This document shows, in pieces, positions 1 to 5,084 of a stretch of DNA of 5,408 nucleotides (position 1 is the stretch's first letter; each line of letters begins with the position of its first letter). Source of the stretch: Planctomycetia bacterium (lineage in GTDB: Bacteria > Planctomycetota > Phycisphaerae > Phycisphaerales > SM1A02); the NCBI GenBank assembly GCA_009936695.1, contig JAACEA010000475.1:1-5408 (forward strand), written 5' to 3'. Position numbers and translations under genes: made by a program. Below the pieces are notes generated by a model. It was not told where the DNA came from, did no database searches, and saw only the letters and a list, made by a program, of their open reading frames with translations.

Positions 1-23
1 CCGCCGCATTCGTCATCCGGGCT

Positions 24-39
24 CGGCGAAGATTCGCCG
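24..39. repeat. Small inverted repeat in the leader of the first gene
   Basis: The arms CGGCGAA (24-30) and TTCGCCG (33-39) are exact reverse complements around a 2-nt centre. As RNA this would fold as a 6-bp stem with an AGAT loop. It sits about 45 bp upstream of the TATCGT hexamer of the first gene. No T-run follows on either strand, so it is a poor intrinsic terminator. It could be a short operator, or chance in GC-rich DNA, or part of an upstream coding tail. The 1-51 stretch reads open in frame 1 to a TGA at 49-51, but 16 codons are too few to call a gene. Confidence 0.3.
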
Positions 40-82
40 GAAGTCGCCTGAAACCGGGTGGATGGATGGGATCGGTGTCCGC

Positions 83-95
83 TATCGTGCTCCGA
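83..95 (+). promoter_or_regulatory. Candidate -10 element for a leaderless DUF481 transcript
   Basis: TATCGT (83-88) matches TANNNT and is followed by 7 nt and then ATG at 96. Transcription starting about 7 nt after a -10 hexamer would begin at the A of the start codon. No Shine-Dalgarno sequence precedes this ATG, and no convincing -35 hexamer is visible at the usual distance. The same arrangement occurs before three other genes in the window, which raises confidence above that of an isolated match. It also argues for the start at 96 over the in-frame ATG at 66. Confidence 0.5.
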
Positions 96-932
96 ATGTC
101 TACGCTCCAGCACATCAGAATCGCATGCCTCCTGCTCGGGGGCGTCCTCGCTCCCAGCGTCGCCACAGCCGGAATCCCGTCCGCCGCCGGGCTGATTCTC
201 GGGTACCCGCTCGACGCCGAGGATGACGGCGAGGAATCGCCGCTCGCCGCCACCACCGAGGACTCGGCGCCGCCGAAGTCACCGTGGACCGTGGCCCTCG
301 GCGCCGGCTTCAGCTACAGCCAGACCGACGACCTGACGCTCGGTGCGAACTTCAACGGGTCCGCGATCCGGGACGGCGACGAGTCGAAGTGGACCACCAC
401 GCTGAAGTACGTCTACAACTTCGACGAGAACGAGGTCAAGGACAACTTCGCGATCCTCGCGACGAATTACGAGCAGATGTTCGCATCGAACTCGAAGCTG
501 CTCTGGTTCGTTCGAGCCAGTTACCAGTACAACCAGACCGAGAACTACAAGACTCGTGTCAAGGCGTTCGGCGGGCTCGGCTATCTGGCATCGAGCACCG
601 AGGACCTGAAGCTCCGGATCAACGGCGGTGTGGGTGGTTCGAAGGACCGCAACGGCAACACCGACTTCATTCCGCGAACCACGTTCGGGTATTCCCTCGA
701 CTGGGCGATGACCAGCCTGACCCGGCTGACCTCCACGACCTCGATCGAAAACGACATCAAGGCGTACAGCGACTACCTGCTGGTGATCGAAGCGAACTTC
801 ACCGTCAAGGTCAGCGAGACGCAGAACCTCTCGCTCTACCTGAACCTTCGCGACGAATACGACAGCAATCCGTCCGAAGGGGACAGTTGGAACCAGATCT
901 GGGTGACCATGGGGTTGACCTACGCCTTCTGA
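96..932 (+). CDS. DUF481 (YdiY-like) outer-membrane beta-barrel protein, copy 1
   Basis: A 278-residue protein of the DUF481/YdiY family, predicted to be a beta-barrel in the outer membrane. The family's molecular role is not established; E. coli YdiY is only described as acid- or salt-inducible. Residues 1-25 form a Sec signal peptide: short n-region with Arg8, hydrophobic core CLLLGGVLA, and an A-T-A cleavage site before Gly26. Residues 37-60 are an acidic, Pro-rich linker. The barrel runs from KSPW (61-64) to the end as alternating polar/aromatic strands with GGLGY and GGVGG turns. The last strand (WVTMGLTYAF) ends in Phe with Tyr at -3, a typical BAM-recognised beta-signal. The start at 96 is preferred over ATG 66 because it gives a clean signal peptide and lies 7 nt after TATCGT; the alternative adds 10 residues. 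It is followed 55 bp later by a paralogue, so the two are probably one operon. Family assignment is confident, function is not. Confidence 0.85.
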   Translation: MSTLQHIRIACLLLGGVLAPSVATAGIPSAAGLILGYPLDAEDDGEESPLAATTEDSAPPKSPWTVALGAGFSYSQTDDLTLGANFNGSAIRDGDESKWTTTLKYVYNFDENEVKDNFAILATNYEQMFASNSKLLWFVRASYQYNQTENYKTRVKAFGGLGYLASSTEDLKLRINGGVGGSKDRNGNTDFIPRTTFGYSLDWAMTSLTRLTSTTSIENDIKAYSDYLLVIEANFTVKVSETQNLSLYLNLRDEYDSNPSEGDSWNQIWVTMGLTYAF

Positions 933-974
933 CCACCGTCCCCGCCCGAATCACGAATCACCCCACTTCCTTCC

Positions 975-980
975 GGAGGA
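975..980 (+). promoter_or_regulatory. Strong Shine-Dalgarno site of the second DUF481 gene
   Basis: GGAGGA lies 7 nt before ATG 988 and 4 nt before ATG 985. The codons at 982, 985 and 988 are TTG-ATG-ATG in one frame; spacing favours 988. This is the only strong ribosome-binding site seen in front of any gene here, and it belongs to an internal operon gene that lacks a nearby TANNNT hexamer. It shows the host does use anti-SD pairing for at least some genes. Confidence 0.8.
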
Positions 981-987
981 CTTGATG

Positions 988-1785
988 ATGGATCCACTCT
1001 CCCTGCTTCTGGCGGCACCCCTGGTCGCCACCGCCCCCGCGCCCCCCACCACCTCGCCGGTCGATCCGGCTTCACTCGTCCTCGGCATCCAGGACGATGC
1101 CGATGCGGACGTCGTGGTCGAGGAGAAGAGTCCGTGGAGCGGCAGCCTCGGCCTCGGTCTCACGCTCAGCCGGACGACCACCAACACCCTCGGCTTCAAC
1201 TTCGGTGCTTCGGCGACCCGGATGGACGTGATGTCCAACTGGAACTCGAGCTTCAAGTACATCTACAACGAGGACGACGACGTGGTGCAGGACAACTTCC
1301 TCATCGCGCAGTCCGAGTACGACCGTCTCTTCTCCGAGGGCGGGGCCTGGAACTGGTTCGGCCAGACCAGCTACCAGTACAACGAGACCGAGTCGTATCG
1401 TCAGCGATTCAAGGCGTTCGGCGGTCTCGGTTACTTCCTCTCCCGCACCGACGAGCTCTCCTGGAATCTGAAGGGTGGTGTCGGTGCGTCGTGGGACGAG
1501 CGGAGCCGCCTCGAAGGCTGGTCCGCCCGATCGCTCCTCGGCACCAACTGGAACTGGGCGATCAGCGACGGCATCGGCTTCGAAGGCAACGCCTCGATCG
1601 AGAACAAGCTCGAGGATTTCGAAAGCTACTTCGCGGTGCTCGAACTCAAGGTCAACGTCGCCCTCAAGGCGATGGACAACCTCAACCTCTACGTCTCGCT
1701 CCGCGACGAGTACAACAGCGACCCGGGCCCGGGCGACAGCTGGAACTCCCTGTGGGTCACCATGGGATTCACCTACGGCTTCTGA
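988..1785 (+). CDS. DUF481 (YdiY-like) outer-membrane beta-barrel protein, copy 2
   Basis: A 265-residue paralogue of the preceding gene. From KSPW (47-50) to the end it has 219 residues, against 218 in copy 1, and shares many blocks: KY-YN, DNF, YQYN-TE-Y, KAFGGLGY, GGVG, SIEN and the final LRDEY...GDSWN...WVTMG. Over the last 35 residues 24 are identical. The final strand also ends Tyr-Gly-Phe, a BAM beta-signal. Residues 1-16 resemble a very short signal peptide (LSLLLAAPLVATA, cleavage after A-T-A) but the n-region has no Lys or Arg and carries Asp2, which is atypical. The mature N-terminus repeats the copy 1 plan: A-x-L-(V/I)-L-G followed by an Asp/Glu-rich linker. Start at 988 is set by the GGAGGA spacing; 985 is also possible (one more Met). 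Expected to be co-transcribed with copy 1 and to end at the hairpin downstream. Function unknown; family call is confident. Confidence 0.85.
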   Translation: MDPLSLLLAAPLVATAPAPPTTSPVDPASLVLGIQDDADADVVVEEKSPWSGSLGLGLTLSRTTTNTLGFNFGASATRMDVMSNWNSSFKYIYNEDDDVVQDNFLIAQSEYDRLFSEGGAWNWFGQTSYQYNETESYRQRFKAFGGLGYFLSRTDELSWNLKGGVGASWDERSRLEGWSARSLLGTNWNWAISDGIGFEGNASIENKLEDFESYFAVLELKVNVALKAMDNLNLYVSLRDEYNSDPGPGDSWNSLWVTMGFTYGF

Positions 1786-1806
1786 ACGAACGCCGACGAT
1801 CGAACG

Positions 1807-1848
1807 GACAGGGGCGGGACCGCGATGGTCCCGCCCCTGTCGTTTCGT
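1807..1848 (+). terminator. Intrinsic-type terminator between convergent genes
   Basis: A perfect 15-bp stem (1807-1821 with 1827-1841; core ACAGGGGCGGGACC) closes a 5-nt GCGAT loop, starting 22 nt after the stop of the second DUF481 gene. The 3' side reads GTTTCG, only a short T-tract, so release may be weaker than at a textbook terminator. The stem would also form in transcripts arriving from yggS on the other strand, whose stop lies 38 bp away, but that side has no T-run at all. Confidence 0.75.
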
Positions 1849-1878
1849 CGACCCCGGGGATGTTCGTGCCGATGCCGG

Positions 1879-2697
1879 TCAGGCGGAGTCGTCTTCGGGC
1901 GCGGGCTCGTCGTCGCCGCTCTCCACGACGGGATCACCGACGATCGCGTTGCCGACGCTCACCAGGTTCGCCCCGCACTCGATCGCCATCTCGAAGTCGT
2001 TGCTCATGCCCATGGAAAGCACGTCGATGCGGTCGGACTCCCGGATGAACTTCCGGACGTCCTCGAACACCTCTCGACATCGGTCGAAGGTGTTCCGGAT
2101 CAGGGCCTCGTCCTCGGTGTTCGGGGCCATGCACATCAGGCCGCGGACCCGGACGTTCATCATCGATCCCATCTGGTCGACGAGATGCCGAACCGCCGGC
2201 GCGGCGATCCCGGCCTTCTGTTCCTCGCCGAAGTTGACCTCGATCAGGACCTCGGTCACTCGATCCCGCTTCGCGGACTGGGACTGGATCTCCTCGGCGA
2301 GTCGCAGGCTGTCCAGGGAATGGATCAGTCGTGCGTTCTCGATCGCCTTCCGAACCTTGTTCCGTTGCAGCGATCCCACCATGTGCCAGTTCGGGCGATC
2401 CGGCGTCTCGCGACCACTGGCCCCGGGGTGCTCCCGGATCCGGTCGCGGTACTCGTCGATCTGGGCGGCCCGGGCCGCGAGCTGCTGGACCCGGTTCTCG
2501 CCGAAGTGCCGATGGCCGAGGTCGAAGAGTTCGCGGACCACGTCCATCGAGGCGTTCTTGGTGACCGCCACGGTCACGATCTCCTCGGGACGGCGACCGG
2601 ATCTTCGGGCGGCTTCACCGACCCGCTGCAACACGGACTCGTAGCGGTCCTTCAGCATGGGGGCGTGCTCGGTGCGGGAAGCGGCGTCGGTCGGCAT
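1879..2697 (-). CDS. yggS: YggS/PLPBP-family pyridoxal-phosphate homeostasis protein
   Basis: A fold-type III PLP-binding protein of the YggS/PROSC/YBL036C family, a cytosolic protein that buffers PLP and affects amino-acid and vitamin B6 balance without known enzyme turnover. From the start at 2697 it has 272 residues; family members are usually about 225-235. The PLP lysine is K47 in VAVTK. Other family blocks are FGENRVQ (65-71), WHMVGSLQRNK (104-114), HSLDSLRLAEEI, VLIEVNFGEEQKAG, VRGLMCM and LSMGMSNDFEMAI. Three oddities: a segment between FGENRVQ and WHMVG about a dozen residues longer than in E. coli; the last motif reads VSVGNAIVG where the family usually has VRIGTAIFG, so the conserved cofactor-contacting Arg is Ser247; and an acidic tail of 18 residues (255-272). 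ATG 2658 would give 259 residues and a family-typical N-terminus (MLKDRYESVL); 2697 is preferred because it sits 6 nt after TACCCT. Divergent from gpmI. Confidence 0.9.
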   Translation of the reverse strand: MPTDAASRTEHAPMLKDRYESVLQRVGEAARRSGRRPEEIVTVAVTKNASMDVVRELFDLGHRHFGENRVQQLAARAAQIDEYRDRIREHPGASGRETPDRPNWHMVGSLQRNKVRKAIENARLIHSLDSLRLAEEIQSQSAKRDRVTEVLIEVNFGEEQKAGIAAPAVRHLVDQMGSMMNVRVRGLMCMAPNTEDEALIRNTFDRCREVFEDVRKFIRESDRIDVLSMGMSNDFEMAIECGANLVSVGNAIVGDPVVESGDDEPAPEDDSA

Positions 2698-2709
2698 CCA
2701 TGAAGGGTA
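2698..2709 (-). promoter_or_regulatory. Candidate -10 element for a leaderless yggS transcript
   Basis: Read on the minus strand, TACCCT (2709-2704) is followed by 6 nt and the ATG at 2697. A TTGCGG (2733-2728) lies 18 nt further upstream and could be a -35 with a slightly long spacer. No Shine-Dalgarno sequence precedes the ATG. The spacing is identical to that in front of gpmI on the other strand. Confidence 0.5.
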
Positions 2710-2716
2710 TCCGTCG

Positions 2717-2759
2717 CGGACTCCATCCCGCAACCGGGGAACCCCGAGCCCGGACTCCA
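2717..2759. repeat. Direct repeat flanking an inverted repeat in the yggS-gpmI divergent region
   Basis: CGGACTCCA occurs twice, at 2717-2725 and 2751-2759, on the same strand with a 34-bp period. Between them lies CGGGG-AA-CCCCG (2735-2746), a 5-bp-arm inverted repeat nearly centred on the pair. All three sit within the 107-bp gap shared by two divergent genes and close to the proposed yggS -35, so they could be regulator sites. The elements are short and chance is possible; no known operator was recognised. Confidence 0.3.
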
Positions 2760-2792
2760 CGGAGCCCTCGCACGGACCGGACGTCGGCGGGC

Positions 2793-2804
2793 TACGCTCT
2801 CGGA
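2793..2804 (+). promoter_or_regulatory. Candidate -10 element for a leaderless gpmI transcript
   Basis: TACGCT (2793-2798) is followed by 6 nt (CTCGGA) and ATG at 2805. The CGGA just before the ATG is too close to act as a Shine-Dalgarno sequence. No clear -35 hexamer is seen about 17 bp upstream. It matches in form and spacing the elements before the other operon-leading genes here. Confidence 0.5.
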
Positions 2805-4448
2805 ATGAGCCCGAAGACCGAGACGCCCTCGTCCCCGCATCCCCCCGCCGTTCTCGTGATCCGAGACGGATGGGGAAGAAACCCCCACCCCGCTGAAGCC
2901 GCCTTCGACGCGATTCGCAAGGCGAACACCCCCGTCGCCGACGATCTGGAAGCAAACTGGCCGACCACCCTGGTCCGGACCAGCGGCGAAGACGTCGGAC
3001 TTCCGATCGGCGCCGACGGTCCGGTGATGGGGAATTCCGAGGTCGGCCACCAGAACATCGGCGCCGGCCGGATCGTCGACCAGGAGCTGATGCGGATCAC
3101 CCGGTCGATCCGGTCCGGCGAGTTCTTCGAGAACGCCGCCCTGCTCGACGCCTTCGCCCATGCCGCGGAGACGGGCGGGCGGGTGCACCTGCTCGGACTG
3201 GTGAGCGACGGACTGGTCCACAGCGATCTCGGACATCTGGTCGCGCTGCTCGACGCCGCGAAGCGTCGCGGCTTCCCCGGCGACCGCGTGCTGATCCACG
3301 CGATCACCGACGGACGCGACACGCCGCCGACCGGCGGGATCGGCTACCTCGCCGAACTCCAGCGCGGGATCGAGTCCCACGGGACCGGACGGGTGGTGTC
3401 GGTGATGGGACGCTTCTACGCGATGGACCGTGATCATCGTTGGGAACGGGTCGAGGCCGCGTATCGCTGCCTCACCGAACGAAGCGGACCCCGCCACGAC
3501 ACCGCGGCCGCCGCCGCGGAGGCGTACTACGCCGAACCGAGCGAGGCCTCCCGACACGGTGATGAATTCGTCACGCCCTCCCAGATCGGAGCCGACGACG
3601 CCGACGTCCTCGAGAGTCGGATCCGCGACGGCGACTCGGTCGTCTTCTTCAACTTCCGAGGAGACCGACCCCGGGAGATCGCCAAGGCCTTCACGCTCGA
3701 CGACGACGCCTGGGCCGCGGTGGAGCGCGGCGGATTCGACCGCGGTGCCCGACTTCGCGATCTTCGATTCACCGCCATGACCCGGTACGAGTCCGGACTT
3801 CCCGTCGAAGTGATGTTCGAGAAGCCCCCCCGCATGGAGGGGATCCTCGGCGCGGTGGTGTCGGATGCCGGACTCACCCAGTTCCGCTGCGCCGAGACCG
3901 AGAAGTTCCCCCACGTGACCTTCTTCTTCAACGACTACCGCGAAGAGCCCTTCCCCGGCGAGCGACGCGCGATCGTGCCGAGCCCCACCGACGTCTCCAC
4001 CTACGATCAGAAACCCGAGATGAGCGCAGACGGCGTGATGGAAGCGGTGCTCGAACGGCTCGCCGCCGACGACTGCGAACGACTCATCGTGGTCAATTTC
4101 GCCAACGGGGACATGGTCGGTCACACCGGATCGATGGAGGCTGCGGTCGCGGCGTGCGAAAAGGTGGACGCCTGCGTCGGCCGGATCATCGACGCGACCC
4201 TCGCTCGCGGTGGCGCCCTGATCATCACCGCGGATCACGGCAATGCCGAACAGATGTGGAACGTCGAGGCCGACTGCCCGCAGACCGCCCACACGAACTT
4301 CGACGTTCCGCTGCACGTGGTCGGCGACGCGTGGCGCGACGCGACGCTGCCGGAAGACGGCCGACTCGCCGACATCGCCCCGACCCTGCTCGCGATGCTG
4401 GGCATCCCCCGACCGGATGCGATGACCGGTCGGAACCTGCTCGACTGA
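2805..4448 (+). CDS. gpmI: 2,3-bisphosphoglycerate-independent phosphoglycerate mutase (iPGM)
   Basis: Interconverts 3-phosphoglycerate and 2-phosphoglycerate in glycolysis and gluconeogenesis, in the cytosol, using two Mn2+ and a phosphoserine intermediate. The 547 residues are slightly above the usual 510-550 range's midpoint. Alkaline-phosphatase-fold metal ligands and active-site residues are all visible: D21 in IRDGWG, nucleophile S78 in MGNSEVGH, H139 in GLVHSD, R171-D172 in TDGRDTPP, R203 and R209 in GRFYAMDRD, R285 and R288 in NFRGDR, K367 and H370 in EKFPHVTFFFN, D436 and H440 in NGDMVGHTG, D477-H478 in TADHGNAE, and H496 in AHTNFD. Residues 1-14 are a Pro/Ser-rich N-terminal extension. 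The start at 2805 is preferred over in-frame ATG 2700 because homology begins just after it and TACGCT lies 6 nt upstream; 2700 would overlap the yggS control region. It leads a set of closely spaced genes with the AAA_28 NTPase 8 bp behind. It appears intact and fully active. Confidence 0.97.
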   Translation: MSPKTETPSSPHPPAVLVIRDGWGRNPHPAEAAFDAIRKANTPVADDLEANWPTTLVRTSGEDVGLPIGADGPVMGNSEVGHQNIGAGRIVDQELMRITRSIRSGEFFENAALLDAFAHAAETGGRVHLLGLVSDGLVHSDLGHLVALLDAAKRRGFPGDRVLIHAITDGRDTPPTGGIGYLAELQRGIESHGTGRVVSVMGRFYAMDRDHRWERVEAAYRCLTERSGPRHDTAAAAAEAYYAEPSEASRHGDEFVTPSQIGADDADVLESRIRDGDSVVFFNFRGDRPREIAKAFTLDDDAWAAVERGGFDRGARLRDLRFTAMTRYESGLPVEVMFEKPPRMEGILGAVVSDAGLTQFRCAETEKFPHVTFFFNDYREEPFPGERRAIVPSPTDVSTYDQKPEMSADGVMEAVLERLAADDCERLIVVNFANGDMVGHTGSMEAAVAACEKVDACVGRIIDATLARGGALIITADHGNAEQMWNVEADCPQTAHTNFDVPLHVVGDAWRDATLPEDGRLADIAPTLLAMLGIPRPDAMTGRNLLD

Positions 4449-4456
4449 GACCACTC

Positions 4457-5074
4457 ATGCGGATCGTCTTCGCGGGAACCCAGTCGGTCGGCAAGACCAC
4501 CCTGATCGAGGATCTCCAGGCGGCGTGCCCGGAGTACCGGATCGAGGAGGAGCCGATCCGTGCCGTGGCGAGGAGGACCGGGCAGCCGCCGCCGTCGATC
4601 CCGACCCGGGCCGCGGAGCGTGCCCTCGTGGACCATGGCCGGTCCAGACTGCTCGCAACGGCGCCCGGCGACCGGGTGCTCTTCGATCGCTCGCCCCTCG
4701 ACGCCCACGCCCACTCCATCCTCTCGATGGAGATCGGCGGCGAGATCGATCCGGCGTTCCTCGCCGAGATCGAACCACGCGTCATCGAAGCCCTCGGCCA
4801 TGCGGACCTCGTCGTCTTCGTGCCGATCGAACGCGACGTCGGAAACCAGCCCGACGGCTTCCGCTATCTCGACGCGTCGAATCGCCGACGGGTGCATTCG
4901 ATTCTCGAGGACCTGCTGCTTCCGGATCGTGGCATCACCCGCGCCCCGGTGGTGCGGGTTCGCGGCGATCGCGCGACCCGCGTCCGGCAGGTGCGACGCG
5001 CCATGACGGCCCACGCCGCGACCCCGACCGGCGACGGGGGCGAGACGCGGGTCGGGAGCTCGAAACCCGCGTAG
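4457..5074 (+). CDS. AAA_28-type P-loop NTPase / small-molecule kinase (NadR-like domain)
   Basis: A 205-residue single-domain P-loop protein resembling the AAA_28 group, which includes the nicotinamide-riboside kinase domain of NadR. Walker A is GTQSVGKT (7-14). EEEPIRAVARR (30-40) fits the substrate-side helix of this group, and VLFDRSPLDAHAHS (74-87) is its characteristic DRS-x-x-D motif, with D77 and D82 likely in metal or substrate binding. ADLVVFVP (116-123) is the following core strand, and GFRYLDASNRRRV (134-146) corresponds to the Arg-rich lid. This suggests phosphate transfer from ATP to a nucleoside or similar small substrate, but which one cannot be read from sequence. The C-terminal 18 or so residues are Gly/Thr-rich and probably disordered. 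ATG 4457 is the first that precedes the P-loop; it has no clear Shine-Dalgarno sequence and lies 8 bp after the gpmI stop, so translational coupling is likely. Its TAG stop overlaps the candidate -10 of the next gene. Confidence 0.8.
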   Translation: MRIVFAGTQSVGKTTLIEDLQAACPEYRIEEEPIRAVARRTGQPPPSIPTRAAERALVDHGRSRLLATAPGDRVLFDRSPLDAHAHSILSMEIGGEIDPAFLAEIEPRVIEALGHADLVVFVPIERDVGNQPDGFRYLDASNRRRVHSILEDLLLPDRGITRAPVVRVRGDRATRVRQVRRAMTAHAATPTGDGGETRVGSSKPA

Positions 5075-5084
5075 ACTCGGGACC
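5072..5084 (+). promoter_or_regulatory. Candidate -10 element overlapping the stop codon of the upstream gene
   Basis: TAGACT (5072-5077) is followed by 7 nt and ATG at 5085. Its first three bases are the TAG stop of the NTPase gene. No Shine-Dalgarno sequence or obvious -35 is seen. If used, the HD gene would have its own leaderless transcript in addition to any read-through from gpmI. Confidence 0.4.

Noticed and set aside
1..51. Possible 3' end of an upstream gene reading into TGA at 49-51
   Set aside because: Sixteen codons of Ser/Pro-rich sequence with no motif and weak G/C bias at third positions; other frames are also open, so nothing supports a real coding tail.
66..98. ATG at 66 as the start of the first DUF481 gene
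   Set aside because: It would put ten extra residues before an otherwise good signal peptide, and only ATG 96 has the TANNNT element at the spacing used by other genes.
120..134. Lipobox around Cys11 of the first DUF481 protein
   Set aside because: The preceding residues are Arg-Ile-Ala, lacking the Leu/Val at -3, and the Cys is before the hydrophobic core, so lipoprotein processing is unlikely.
1825..2703. A 292-codon plus-strand open frame across the yggS gene
   Set aside because: It is antisense to a clear YggS-family gene, has no recognisable domain, and begins inside the terminator hairpin loop.
2700..2804. N-terminal extension of iPGM from ATG 2700
   Set aside because: The 35 extra residues are Arg/Pro-rich, show no family similarity, and cover the divergent promoter region.
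2652..4454. A 600-codon open frame on the minus strand across gpmI
   Set aside because: It lies fully antisense to an intact iPGM with every active-site residue. Its His/Gly/Val-rich translation shows no recognisable domain, and long antisense open frames are common in GC-rich genes.
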